From Mesorhabditis belari (Eukaryota; Nematoda; Chromadorea; Rhabditida; Rhabditidae), in the NCBI GenBank assembly GCA_958450365.1, contig CAUEEP010000759.1:2419001-2483000 (forward strand): 64,000 nt of DNA, written 5' to 3'. The notes under the pieces were generated by a model. The model searched no databases and was not told the origin of the DNA. It saw nothing but the letters and a program-made list of their open reading frames with translations. How positions within the stretch are numbered: the first letter of the stretch is position 1; the number at the start of each line of letters is the position of its first letter. Shown here piece after piece: positions 46,588 to 57,305 of this stretch. Made by a program: the position numbers and the translations under genes.

Positions 46588-46859
46588 CCGTAAATACTGT
46601 AATAGTACCCCACCCCCTCGTACAGTCGCGTAGTCGCAGTCGTAGTCGCGTAGTTTTAGTATTTCATTTTTTCAAAGCGCCCGTACTTTCAAAAAATGCG
46701 TCTTTGGTATCAAAAAATAGCCCTGAATTTCAGCTATTTTTTGATACCTAAGCGCGCTTTGTAGCATAAACCAGTGTCGAGAAAAACTCGTTCAAAGCTA
46801 GCCTACGCAACACTCCGCACCGTCATTATGGGGGTGAGATACTATTACAGTATTTACGG
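46588..46859. mobile_element. MITE with TA target duplication
   Basis: 272-bp element with inverted ends CCGTAAATACTGTAATAGTA and a C-run, flanked by TA on both sides (46586-46587, 46860-46861). The right arm is GTGAGATACTATTACAGTATTTACGG. It contains an inner hairpin (GGTATCAAAAAATAGC and its complement, about 46708-46750). TA flanks point to a Tc1/mariner-type source. Confidence 0.85.
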
Positions 46860-46861
46860 TA

Positions 46862-47250
46862 ATTAACGTAATAACTAGGCTAAGTAGCTGATTAATACAG
46901 TTGGTACGTGTTGCCGTATTTATTGCGCACCCTGGATTCTCTCTCATTTCTTTCTCTACTTTTAGAGGGATAAGGATAAGGGATAAGGAGGGATAAGGAA
47001 CCAAATTTAGAGAGATTGGGAACCAAATTTAAATTCTCTAGATTTTGTTATTCTTTCGACTTTTCTACGCTTTTATACGTGGCTTAAAGGGACTCGTAAA
47101 ATTCTTCTTCTTCGTATTCTCAGTAAAATTTTTTTTGAAAAATATTTAATTCGTGTTTATTTGTTAGATTTATTGCTAGAAATGATAAAAATAAATTGAC
47201 AGAGTAAATTTTTGCTTAAAAAATAGAGTTTATTCATATTATTCTTTAAA
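46862..47250. other. Spacer
   Basis: AT-rich. GGGATAAGGA words lie near 46965-47000. A TCTACGCTTTTATACGTGGC segment at 47060 recurs near 47780. No gene. Confidence 0.5.
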
Positions 47251-47690
47251 GGAGAGCTAAAGGAAAGCTAAAGGAGAGCTAAAGAAGAGCTAAAGGAGAG
47301 TTAAAGGAGAGTTAAAGGAGAGCTAAAGGAGAGCTAAAGAAGAGCTAAAGGAGAGTTAAAGGAGAGCTAAAGAAGAGCTAAAGGAGAGTTAAAGGAGAGC
47401 TAAAGAAGAGCTAAAGGAGAGTTAAAGGAGAGCTAAAGAAGAGCTAAAGGAGAGTTAAAGGAGAGCTAAAGAAGAGCTAAAGGAGAGCTAAAGGAAAGCT
47501 AAAGGAGAGCTAAAGAAGAGCTAAAGGAGAGTTAAAGGAGAGCTAAAGGAGAGTTAAAGGAGAGTTAAAGGAGAGCTGAAGAAGAGTTAAAGAAGAGTTA
47601 AAGGAGAGCTAAAGGAAAGCTAAAGGAGAGCTAAAGAAGAGTTAAAGAAGAGCTAAAGGAGAGCTAAAGAAGAGCTAAAGAAGAGCTATT
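47251..47690. repeat. AAAGGAGAGCTAAAGAAGAGCT tandem
   Basis: About 36 units of AAAGGAGAGCT or AAAGAAGAGCT/AGTT (11-12 bp) with higher-order pairing. It is flanked on both sides by similar text (GACTTTTCTACGCTTTTATA at 47058 and 47776), so it sits inside a duplicated segment. Confidence 0.95.
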
Positions 47691-48529
47691 TGTGCAATTG
47701 CGATTTCTCATTCTCTTCGTTCAATTCGCGTGATCAACCTTTTAGAGCTTTCTCTAGATTTTGTGATTCTTTTGACTTTTCTACGCTTTTATACGTGGCT
47801 TTGTATAAAAGCAAATAAGATTTTGTTATTTTCTCGAAAGCTCGTGGCTCGCTGGCTCGTAGACAAAAAAAAATCAACACAGCATTGGATTCATCATGTT
47901 CGATAGACTAAAGCATAGCTTTAAAGCAGAGCTCATCTCATTGCCATTTAAAAGTCACCTCTTTGGAAGGTTTTCTTGTAATTCTTTAATTCTTTGAAAG
48001 ATAAGCTCTCCAGTGAAATGCCTTACGATGAAAAGTCACTAAAAATGAGCATTATAGATAGGAGCACTCAACCAAAAGTCGCTCAAGGTAGATTAAAGGA
48101 TAGCTCTTTAAAGCATAGCTCTTTAAAGCATAGCTCTTTAAAGCATAGCTCTTTAAGGCATAGCTCTCCTTTCAATCATAGCTCAAGCATAGCTCTCCTT
48201 TAAGCCAGAATACTACTGGATTTCCGAATACAGCAATAGATCTGTTCCAAAAATCGAATTGGTATCTTCTCTAGCAAATTATACAATCTTACAGTACTCG
48301 GTAAATCATTAAATGTCTCTAATCTGTTCCCGGTTCTAGGCTTAGTCATCCTCATCACATATCTAGAGAAATATGCAAGGAATGTGGCTGAGAGTGATTG
48401 CGATTTGCATATGTGTCTGTCTCCTTCCGGCGGGCTTTCTGTTTACCCGCACACCCACTCACTTATCCCATTCCATAGATTCTCGCCATTCCACTCTCAT
48501 TCCACTCTCATTCCACCCCAAAAATTCCC
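47691..48529. other. Spacer upstream of micropeptide copy 2
   Basis: CTCTTTAAAGCATAG units of 15 bp cover 48090-48165. An ORF from 48373 begins with a hydrophobic stretch (IAICICVCLLPAGF) but runs through the TATA box and a TACTGTAC repeat, so I do not call it. CATTCCACTCT units lie at 48485-48515. Confidence 0.6.
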
Positions 48530-48536
48530 TATATAA
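48530..48536 (+). promoter_or_regulatory. TATA box upstream of micropeptide ORF 2
   Basis: TATATAA in TCCCTATATAATCATC, 217 bp before the ATG at 48747. The extra distance compared with copy 1 is roughly the length of the AGCTACTGTACTTTGTC repeat (48565-48685), which would lie in the leader. Confidence 0.5.
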
Positions 48537-48746
48537 TCATCCTGATTCATCTTTTATCCAGGGATCTTACTGTACTTCGATTACTGTACAGCTACTGTAC
48601 TTTGTCAGCTACTGTACTTTGTCAGCTACTGTACTTTGTCAGCTACTGTACTTTGACTGTCCAGCTGATTACTGTACTTTGACTGAATCTCTTCCCGGCT
48701 ACGGATTCCTGTTTGAACTATAACTGCAAATCTACACCCTTTTCCA

Positions 48747-48809
48747 ATGTTCTCAATGAGTGTAACCGTTTTCGATCGTTGTGACACGTTTGCTGACCTA
48801 ATGGTGTGA
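48747..48809 (+). CDS. Candidate 20-aa micropeptide, copy 2
   Basis: A 21-codon ORF, including TGA, encodes MFSMSVTVFDRCDTFADLMV, with CCA before the ATG. It has the same length, start and stop register as 43206-43268. The VFDR.D.F.DLM core is kept while third positions have changed (CGC/CGT, GAT/GAC twice, TTC/TTT, TTG/CTA, GTT/GTA). Outside the ORF, 3' sequences of the two copies do not align by eye. Whether it is translated cannot be decided from sequence alone. Confidence 0.5.
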   Translation: MFSMSVTVFDRCDTFADLMV

Positions 48810-48894
48810 CAATGATTGACTAAAACAAGTGGGTTACTGTAGCTTTTTGTCTATTTATCTACTCCGCAAATTTTGGAACAAAAACAAGAGAATT

Positions 48895-48972
48895 AGCGGC
48901 AAGAGGAGTCGAACCAGGACCTCTCCTTCATTCGTTTGAGAGACTCTCGTGGTAGCCACTCGGCCATACCAT
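48895..48972 (-). pseudogene. tRNA-like relic (class II shape)
   Basis: On the - strand GGTATGGCCGAGTGGCTACC resembles the start of a Leu/Ser-type tRNA, and GTCCTGGTTCGACTCC a T-arm. The acceptor strands do not pair well (3' end TCTTGCCGC). It runs directly into the 24-bp tandem. Confidence 0.4.
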
Positions 48973-49110
48973 GGCGGAGTGGCAGCAGCATACCCTGGCG
49001 CAGTGGCAGCAGCATACCATGGCGCGGTGGCAGCAGCATACCATGGCGGAGTGGCAGCAGCATACCATGGTGCGGTGGCAGCAGCATACCATGGCGCAGT
49101 GGCAGCTCAG
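48965..49110. repeat. 24-bp tandem ACCATGGCGCAGTGGCAGCA
   Basis: Six units of 24 bp (CATACCATGGCG(C/G)AGTGGCAGCAG), with CAGACAAA octamers after it (49108-49148). The CCATACCATGG text at the border also belongs to the tRNA-like relic, so the tandem probably grew from its edge. Confidence 0.9.
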
Positions 49111-49148
49111 ACAGACAAACAGACAAACAGACAGACAAACAGACAGGC

Positions 49149-49480
49149 ACCAATTTGTCTTAATCTTTAATCTTTTAGAACCAATTCAACAACGGAACGC
49201 TTCTCCTGATCTCGTTACGCCAAAATAACCCTTTCGATACTCAGATTCAAATTTCTAACAATATTTTGATAATTTATGTAATAATTTCTTAAAAACCATT
49301 CTCGTACGTGTTTTTTTGTTTTGTTTCTTCAACAGGTTGTCATTGACGCGTACACATTTTTACTCGGATTGTGAATAAATTCGGGTCTAGCTTCTTTAAT
49401 GCATTAAACAAAATACAAAATACGCACAAAATACACCTCTGAACGACCAAAGAACACCTCTAGACTCACCTCTAGACGGC
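49149..49480. other. Spacer
   Basis: Mixed AT-rich sequence with no gene or repeat structure that I can support. Confidence 0.5.
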
Positions 49481-49484
49481 CAAA

Positions 49485-51135
49485 GACTACCAAAGACGGT
49501 ATAGTACTAAAGATTTAAGTCAAGGTACGTAAATTGGACTCTAACGTACGCTGTGACATCCAGAATGAGCAATACCGTTAAAATTTTGGTACTTTTTACA
49601 AGGGAGTACAAAGAACACCTCTGGACGGCGAAGGACTATCTAGTACAGTACTAAAAACTAAGCCAATGTACGTAAATTGGACTTCAACGTACGCTGTGAC
49701 ATCCAGATTGAGCAATAGCTTTAAAATTTTGACACTTTTTACAAGGGAGTACAAAGAACACCTCTGGACGGTGAAGGACTATCTAGTACAGTACTAAAAA
49801 TCAAGTCAAGGTACGTAAATTGGACTCTAACGTACGCTGTGACATCCAGATTGAGCAATAGCTTTAAAATTTTGACACTTTTTACGGGGGAGGACAAAGA
49901 ACACCTCTGGATGGCGAAGGACTATCTAGTACAGTACTAAAAACCAAGTCAATGTACGTAAATTGGACTCTAGCGTACGCTGTGACATCCAGATTGAGCA
50001 ATAGCTTTAAAATTTTGACACTTTTTACGGGGGAGGACAAAGAACACCTCTGGACGGCGAAGGACTATCTAGTACAGTACTAAAAATCAAGTCAGGGTAC
50101 GTAAATTGGACTCTAACGTACGCTGTGACATCCAGATTGAGCAATACCGTTAAAATTTTGGTACTTTTTACTTGTAAAAAGGTACTTTTCCCTTGTAAAC
50201 GGATACTTTTTACTTTTAAGCAATCATTTTTCAAAAAATCATCACAACTTTAAACGAAAAACTCTTTTCAAAACCGTAGGCGTTTTGACTAACCGCAAAC
50301 AATTCAAAAAAATGTTTACGAACATGATTCGTCAATTTTCTTTTTTTTTTGGCGGAAAACAAGAAATTTGATCCGAGACTTGGCTAAGAAAAGAAATGAG
50401 TCACCAACCGATTTCTCACTTTTTCACTCTTTCTTGACTACCGGAATTTGTTTTTTTTGAAAGGAATTTGAACTAAATCTATAATTTGGTTCATTTGCCA
50501 TACAATGACCTCAAAAATCTATGAGAAACCTCACAAAACTCTAATCTCCAAGATCTCCAAGGTTTTAACTAGTCGTTTACAAGGAAAAAGTGCCAAAATT
50601 TTAAAGCTATTGCTCAATCTGGATGTCACAGCGTACATTGGAGTTCAATTTATGTACCATGGCCTAGTTCTTAAGTACTGTACTAGGTAGTCCTTCGCTG
50701 TCCAGAGGTGTACGCTGTACTCTCTTGTAAAAAGTACCAAAATTTTAAAGCTATTGCTCAATCTGGATGTCACAGCGTAAATTGGAGTTCAATTTACGTA
50801 CCATGGCCTAGTTCTTAAGTACTGTACTAGGTAGTCCTTCGCTGTCCAGAGGTGTACATCGTCCTCCCCCGGAAAAAGTGTCAAAATTATAAAGCTATTG
50901 CTCAATCTGGATATCACAGCGTACATTGGAGTCCAATTTATGTACCATGGCCTAGTTCTTAAGTACTGTACTAAATAGTCCTTCGCTGTCCAGAGGTGTT
51001 CTTTGTACTCCCTTGTAAAAAGTATCAAAATTTTAACGGTATTGCTCATTTTGGATGTCACAGCGTACTTTGGAGTCCAATTTACGGTACCTTGACTTAG
51101 TTTTTAGTACTAGACTAGGTAGTCCTTCGCCCTAT
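49485..51135. repeat. R3 satellite: direct array, gap, inverted array
   Basis: Direct boxes start at 49554, 49697, 49840, 49983 and 50126, exactly 143 bp apart each time. After about 370 bp of other sequence, 50585-51130 carries four units in reverse orientation (TCTGGATGTCACAGCGTA). The block forms a large inverted structure. The 143-bp unit includes ACAAAGAACACCTCTGGA and GTAAATTGGACTCTAACGTA. Confidence 0.94.
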
Positions 51136-51765
51136 GGTTTTTCAATACGGGGAATTCGATAGAGTTACTATTTTTGACAATAATTGAATTCAAAGTAGTG
51201 TGCTTACCCGAAATGGTTTGCTTTTTTAGCACAAAGTACTTTTTTTAAACCGGATATTTTTTCAGTTTTTATTTAGCAAGCAAGCAAATAAACGATTTTC
51301 TCTTTAAAAGTTCGCAAAAAAATTTCCGGAAATGCTCAAAAAAGGACGAAAAACGAAGTGACGAATGTTTTTCTTTAAAGAAATTTTGTGGAAATTGTGG
51401 AAATTGTGGAAATTGTGAAAATCGCGGAATTTCATGGGATTCTGTCAAAAATTCTTTAACTTAGTCATCGAATTTTAAACAATTCTTGAGTCATTTCGAG
51501 GGAAAAGCGTTTTGAAAGACTTTTGAAAGCTTTATTGAGCTTTATTCGCTGAACATCTTTTGTTAAAGGGAAATTTCAGTTTTTCTTTTTTATTTGGCTT
51601 TTTTTTAGGCTCGCTGGGCTGGCTGGGCTTTTTAGGCTGGGCTTAGGCCTAGGCCTAAACCTAGACCGGTTCATTTACCCAAATCTGTTTTTTTCCGTTT
51701 CAAGAATTGGGGAAATTCTTGTTTTTTTCCTTTGGGCCTTGTTTGTTGGAGAAAATAGGTTCAAT
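51136..51765. other. Spacer
   Basis: AT-rich. GGAAATTGT units lie at 51390-51420. A TTAGGCTGGGCTTAGGCCTA stretch at 51625-51660 contains single telomere-like words. No gene. Confidence 0.5.
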
Positions 51766-51769
51766 TGGT

Positions 51770-54095
51770 TGATGGAGCTGGAGATGGAGCTGGAGATGGA
51801 GCTGGAGCTGGAGCTGCAGCTGGAGCTGGAATTGGAGCTGGAATTGGAGCTGGAATTGGAGCTGGAATTGGAGCTGGAATTGGAGCTGGAATTGGAGCTG
51901 GAATTGGAGCTGGAATTGGAGCTCGAATTGGAGCTGGAGCTGGAGATGGAGCTGGAGATGGAGCTGGAGATGGAGCTGGAGATGGAGCTGGAGCTGCAGC
52001 TGGAGCTGGAATTGGAGCTGGAATTGGAGCTGGAATTGGAGCTGGAATTGGAGCTGGAACTGGAGCTCGAATTGGAGCTGGAGCTGGAGATGGAGCTGGA
52101 GATGGAGCTGGAGTTGGAGCTGGAGCTGGAGCTGGAGATGGAGCTGGAGCTGGAATTGGAGCTGGAATTGGAGCTGGAGCTGGAATTGGAGCTGGAATTG
52201 GAGCTGGAGCTGGAATTGGAGCTGGAATTGGAGCTGGAATTGGAGCTGGAATTGGAGCTGGAACTGGAGCTCGAATTGGAGCTGGAATTGGAGCTGGAAT
52301 TGGAGCTGGAATTGGAGCTCGAATTGGAGATGGAGCTGGAGCTGGAATTGGAGCTGGAATTGGAGCTGGAATTGGAGCTGGAGTTGGAGCTGGAGCTGGA
52401 GATGGAATTGGAGCTGGAACTGGAGCTCGAATTGGAGCTGGAGCTGGAGATGGAGCTGCAGCTGGAGCTGGAATTGGAGCTGGAATTGGAGCTGGAATTG
52501 GAGCTGGAGTTGGAGCTGGAGCTGGAGCTGGAGCTGGAGATGGAGCTGGAATTGGAGCTGGAATTGGAGCTGGAATTGGAGCTGGAGTTGGAGCTGGAGC
52601 TGGAGCTGGAGCTGGAGATGGAGCTGGAATTGGAGCTGGAATTGGAGCTGGAATTGGAGCTGGAATTGGAGCTGGAGTTGGAGCTGGAGCTGGAGATGGA
52701 ATTGGAGCTGGAACTGGAGCTCGAATTGGAGCTGGAGCTGGAGATGGAGCTGCAGCTGGAGCTGCAGCTGGAGCTGGAATTGGAGCTGGAATTGGAGCTG
52801 GAATTGGAGCTGGAATTGGAGCTCGAATTGGAGATGGAGCTGGAGCTGGAGCTGCAGCTGGAGCTGGAATTGGAGCTGGAATTGGAGCTGGAATTGGAGC
52901 TGGAATTGGAGCTGGAATTGGAGCTGGAATTGGAGCTGGAATTGGAGCTGGAATTGGAGCTCGAATTGGAGATGGAGCTGGAGCTGGAATTGGAGCTGGA
53001 ATTGGAGCTGGAGCTGGAATTGGAGCTGGAATTGGAGCTGGAATTGGAGCTGGAATTGGAGCTGGAATTGGAGCTCGAATTGGAGATGGAGCTGGAGCTG
53101 GAATTGGAGCTCGAATTGGAGATGGAGCTGGAGCTGGAATTGGAGCTGGAATTGGAGCTCGAATTGGAGATGGAGCTGGAGCTGGAATTGGAGCTGGAAT
53201 TGGAGCTGGAATTGGAGCTGGAGCTGGAATTGGAGCTGGAATTGGAGCTGGAATTGGAGCTGGAATTGGAGCTGGAGCTGGAATTGGAGCTGGAATTGGA
53301 GCTGGAATTGGAGCTGGAGTTGGAGCTGGAGCTGGAGCTGGAGCTGGAGATGGAGCTGGAATTGGAGCTGGAATTGGAGCTGGAATTGGAGCTGGAATTG
53401 GAGCTGGAGTTGGAGCTGGAGCTGGAGATGGAATTGGAGCTGGAACTGGAGCTCGAATTGGAGCTGGAGCTGGAGATGGAGCTGCAGCTGGAGCTGCAGC
53501 TGGAGCTGGAATTGGAGCTGGAATTGGAGCTGGAATTGGAGCTGGAATTGGAGCTCGAATTGGAGATGGAGCTGGAGCTGGAATTGGAGCTGGAATTGGA
53601 GCTGGAATTGGAGCTGGAATTGGAGCTGGAGCTGGAATTGGAGATGGAGCTGCAGCTGGAGCTGGAGCTGGAGCTGCAGCTGGAGCTGGAATTGGAGCTG
53701 GAATTGGAGCTGGAATTGGAGCTGGAATTGGAGCTCGAATTGGAGATGGAGCTGGAGCTGGAATTGGAGCTGGAATTGGAGCTGGAGCTGGAATTGGAGC
53801 TGGAATTGGAGCTGGAATTGGAGCTGGAATTGGAGCTGGAATTGGAGCTGGAATTGGAGCTCGAATTGGAGATGGAGCTGGAGCTGGAATTGGAGCTGGA
53901 ATTGGAGCTGGAATTGGAGCTGGAATTGGAGCTCGAATTGGAGATGGAGCTGGAGCTGGAATTGGAGCTGGAATTGGAGCTGGAGCTGGAATTGGAGCTG
54001 GAATTGGAGCTGGAATTGGAGCTGGAATTGGAGCTGGAACTGGAGCTCGAATTGGAGCTGGAATTAGAGCTGGAGCTGGAGCTGGAGCTGGCCTA
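51770..54095. repeat. 2.3-kb GGAGCTGGAATT minisatellite
   Basis: Hexamers GGAGCT, GGAATT, GGAGAT, GGAACT and TGCAGC, mainly as GGAGCTGGAATT dodecamers, run for 2.3 kb without a stop in two frames (Leu-Glu or Gly-Ala/Ile strings of about 780 and 860 codons). Higher-order blocks recur (for example around 52500-52760 and 53290-53500, including GATGGAATTGGAGCTGGAAC). I regard the open frames as a by-product of a unit that cannot form stops. Confidence 0.96.
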
Positions 54096-55060
54096 GTCTG
54101 GCTTGTAGATCATGGAACATCAAGTAAGAAATCTGAACCGCTTCAAACTCAATGTCATCACTTTACAATACTGACATTCCATCTCGTTGTGCTATTTTAT
54201 GGATTCAAATATTCGACACATTTGTGGAATGTGAAATATTTGTGGAATTGCTCAAGAAAAGGCACCAAAAGGGTGCACAAAAGAAGAGGGAAAGAAGAGG
54301 GAAAGAAGAGGGGGGAAAGGAATGTGGGAACGAGATGTAAACATTGCTCTTTTTCCTCTTTTCTCTAATTAAGACTTTCGTATGCAAAAATCCTGACCTC
54401 TTTTTGTCTTTTGTCTTTTGTCTTTTTCTTTTTCTTTTTCTTTTTCTTTTTCTTTTTCTTTTTTCTCTTATCTCTTGTCTTTTTCTCTTGTCTTTTCTTA
54501 AATACCGAATGGAATGCGAAAAATTTGCCTTAGCGGAAACGTGAACTGAACGGGGAAAAGGGGATTTGTTCAAAAATTAACAAGAGCCTGAGCCTGAGCC
54601 TGAAGACCCTAGCTTAACTCTGGAGCTGGAGCTAATAGAGCTCTGGAGTTGGAGCTACTGAAGCTCTGGAGCTAATAGAGCTCTGGAGTTGGAGCTACTG
54701 AAGCTCTGGAGCTAATAGAGCTCTGGAGTTGGAGCTACTGAAGCTCTGAAGCTCTGGAGCTCTGGAACTCTGTCCAGTACTGTAGATTTCATTGTCCAGT
54801 ACTGTAGATGATTTCAGATTTCAGTGTGCCTTGATGCCTTAATGCCAAGTTATCTTGATATCTTGATATCTTGATGCCAATTTATCAAAACTTTCCCTTA
54901 TTAGGAATTATTAGGAAAAACTTTGCTCAAAATCGAGCAACTTGACACTATCACAATTAGTCAATTGCTCTAATATCAGAAGAACAAATGAAAATTTGAC
55001 AGACTTTTCTGTGCTATCCAGGAAACAAGAGAAAACCATTGTAAAACAAAAGGGATCTAA
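54096..55060. other. Spacer with short tandems
   Basis: GGGAAAGAAGA units (54285-54320), TTTTTC hexamers (54420-54465), a 45-bp AGCTCTGGAGTTGGAGCTAC tandem of about three units (54612-54770) and TGTCCAGTACTGTAGAT units (54770-54810). No gene. Confidence 0.7.
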
Positions 55061-55074
55061 AGAGCTCAAGTTTT

Positions 55075-55557
55075 TCGAGCCGGTTTAGTTACCCAAGTCG
55101 ATCCATCTCAAAGTCCCAAAGTCCCAAAACTCAACTAACTCTTTTGTGCCTAACTTAAGTTCTTCTGTGATATCCAGAACGCAGTATTTAGCTGTTTAAA
55201 AATCATAAAATCAAGCTCTCCTTTAGAAAATCGTTCAAAATCGTTGCAAAGCCGGTTTAGTTACCCAAGTCGATCCATCCTAAGGTCCAAAACTCAACTA
55301 AAAGCCAACTTAATTTCTTCTGTGCTATCCACAACGCAGTGCTTAACTGTTTAAAAATCAGAAAATCAAGTTCTCCTTTAGAAAATCGTTCAAAATCGTT
55401 CCAGCCGGTTTAATTACCCAAGTTGATCTATCCTAAAGCCCAAAATTCAACTAGAAGCTAACTTAAGCTCTTCTGTGCTATCCAGAATGCAGTATTTAGC
55501 TATTTAAAAAACAGAAAATCAAGTTCTCCATTAGAAAATCGTTCAAAATCGTCAAAG
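55075..55557 (+). repeat. R6 repeat, three units
   Basis: Units of about 155-165 bp with GGTTTAGTTACCCAAGTCGA, TCTGTGATATCCAGAACGCA and TTTAGAAAATCGTTCAAAAT. The box is TGTG(A/C)TATCCAGAA at 55168, 55323 and 55486, a relative of the TGTGACATCCAGA box with two or three changes. Confidence 0.85.
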
Positions 55558-55640
55558 TGGCGATGGGATTCGAACCAGCGACCTCTCGTTTACCGAGCGA
55601 ACATTCTACCAATTAGATACTGGTAAAAGGGTACTGCAGA
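55558..55640 (-). pseudogene. tRNA-like relic
   Basis: The - strand reads AGTATCTAATTGGTAGAATG (D-arm like), then CTC-GGTAAAC-GAG (short stem, 7-nt loop with TAA in anticodon position) and GCTGGTTCGAATCCCATCGC (T-arm). No 5' strand pairs with the 3' end, so a functional acceptor stem is missing. Confidence 0.45.
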
Positions 55641-55737
55641 CACTGTACAAGCTTACGGCAGACGCTGTACAAGCTTACCACTCGTACGTCGGTTTAGAAT
55701 CACGAGATTTATTCGTCAGTAATCACTTGCTGTAAAG

Positions 55738-55925
55738 GACAAGGATTACTGTAGGATGCTGAGGATTACTGTAGGATGCTGAGGATTACTGTAGGATGCT
55801 CAGGATTACTGTAGGATGCTGAGGATTACTGTAGGATGCTGAGGATTACTGTAGGATGCTCAGGATTACTGTAGGATGCTGAGGATTACTGTAGGATGCT
55901 CAGGATTACTGTAGGATGGAAACTA
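55738..55925. repeat. 20-bp tandem GGATTACTGTAGGATGCTGA
   Basis: Nine units of GGATTACTGTAGGATGCT(G/C)A, period 20. Confidence 0.97.
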
Positions 55926-56689
55926 CCGTAACCCTTTTGAATCATTGCTTTTTTTGGAAAACGAAAAGAAAAGAAAACTCAGAAAAGGGAAAATCCGGTT
56001 CTTATGCAAATTCGGTGGCTGCTTTTCTGAAGGAAAATCGCTGAGAACATCACAAAGACATAAATAATGAACTGAGAGAAATCTCTGGAAATCTCTGAAA
56101 ATGAATTGATCAAATGATAAAAAGAATTGATAAAACGATCGAATCATCACCGGAAATGCCTCAAATTCCACAGATTTGCGCCAAAAAAAGCAAATTTTAT
56201 ACGCTTTTCCCAAATCACTTAAATCTTTCCTTCAAATAATCTTTCCTAAGCCCTCAAATAATCAAATGATTAATTGCTCTAGTGCACCTTGAGCGTCGCC
56301 TAGATTCCTCAAAATCTCGAGAACCGCTTATCAGAACCTATCGATGTGGGGTCGAAAAATGTAGCTGACGATGAGATCTAGTGAATGATTTGAGTGTTGA
56401 GCCTCTGGGAAAGCTTGGAAACTGTAAAATCGTCACCAACTCGGCTCGCTAGAGAGCACTACTATTAGAGAAAAGACGATAATTGGATAATTCCTAGGTC
56501 TTTCTTTTTTAGTTTCCTTCACTTTCCTTCACTTTCCTTCACTTTCCTTCACTTTCTTTGTTTCAATTTCCTTTTTTCTTTCTAATTATCTGATTTTTAG
56601 GACTCGGACTTCCAAATATGGAAAAAAAAGCAAATTCGGATGATTCTTTTGAATTCAAACTCGGGCATTCAGCAACAAATGCAACAATC

Positions 56690-56875
56690 AAATGCAACAA
56701 TCGATTTGGGAAAAAGCACTGTATCAGTTCGCACTGCGAAAGTTTCGTTTAAGTGATTCCACAAAGGAGAAGAGAATCTTCAAGATGGAGGACCGAGACC
56801 GACCTCGACTACTTGATAATGAGGATTTGAAGCGTCTTGTTGAAGCTGATCTTCGGATCCCTAAGTCTAAGTCTA
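56690..56875 (+). pseudogene. Mariner transposase N-terminal fragment
   Basis: Reads FALRKFRLSDSTKEKRIFKM, then DRDRPRLLDNEDLKRLVEAD, matching the first helix-turn-helix and linker of mariner transposases (GRP..LD.E.L..LVEADP in the family). It breaks off at 56870, where AAGCC repeats begin. Catalytic parts are absent. Confidence 0.7.
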
Positions 56876-57040
56876 AGCCTGAGCCTGAGCCAAGCCAAGC
56901 CAACCCAAGCCAAGCCTAAGCCAAGCCAAGCCAAGCCAAGCCAAACCAAGCCAAGCCAAGCCAACCCAAGCCAAGCCAAGCCAAGCCAACCCAAGCCAAG
57001 CCAAGCCAAGCCAACCCAAGCCAAGCCAAGCCTAAGCCTT
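56876..57040. repeat. AAGCCAAGCC array 1
   Basis: CCAAG pentamers with periodic CCAACC and CCTAAG variants. It begins exactly where the mariner fragment stops. A related array also abuts transposase fragments at 60.2-60.75 kb. Confidence 0.95.
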
Positions 57041-57305
57041 CTATCTGAATAAAGCTTCTATCTGAATAAAGCATATATACCGTATTTTCTAGTAGTGCAC
57101 CGGGAGCGTCGCCTAGATTCTTCGGAATCTCGAGAACCGCTTATCAGAATCTATCGATGTGGGGTCGGAAAATGTAGCTGACGATGAGATCTAGTTGGAG
57201 ATTAGAGTGTTGAGCTTCTGGGAAAGCTTGGAAACTGTAAAATAGGCATCAACTCGGCTCGAGCACTACTATTAGAGAAAAGATGGTAATTGGATAATTT
57301 TGAAA

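Larger units (their letters stand above)
56275..57305. repeat. Duplicated segment of about 220 bp flanking a mariner fragment
   Basis: 56280-56500 and 57090-57300 are diverged direct copies. They share AGCGTCGCCTAGATTC, TCTCGAGAACCGCTTATCAG, TATCGATGTGGGGTCG and TGTAGCTGACGATGAGATCT. Between them lie the mariner piece (56690-56870) and the AAGCC array. This looks like a duplication around, or an LTR-like bracket of, the intervening DNA. Confidence 0.75.

Noticed and set aside
48373..48723. 116-codon ORF with a hydrophobic start
   Set aside because: It runs through a TATA box and a TACTGTAC tandem, has no splice context and no recognisable family. The hydrophobic start is probably chance.
51739..54368. 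Open frames of 785 and 867 codons (Leu-Glu and Gly-Ala/Ile strings)
   Set aside because: Two overlapping frames are open only because the GGAGCT/GGAATT hexamers contain no stops. No conserved domain or codon signal.
55738..55925. Regular 20-bp direct repeats, considered as a CRISPR-like array
   Set aside because: Units are contiguous without spacers and the genome is eukaryotic. Same verdict for the 14-, 17-, 18- and 24-bp tandems.
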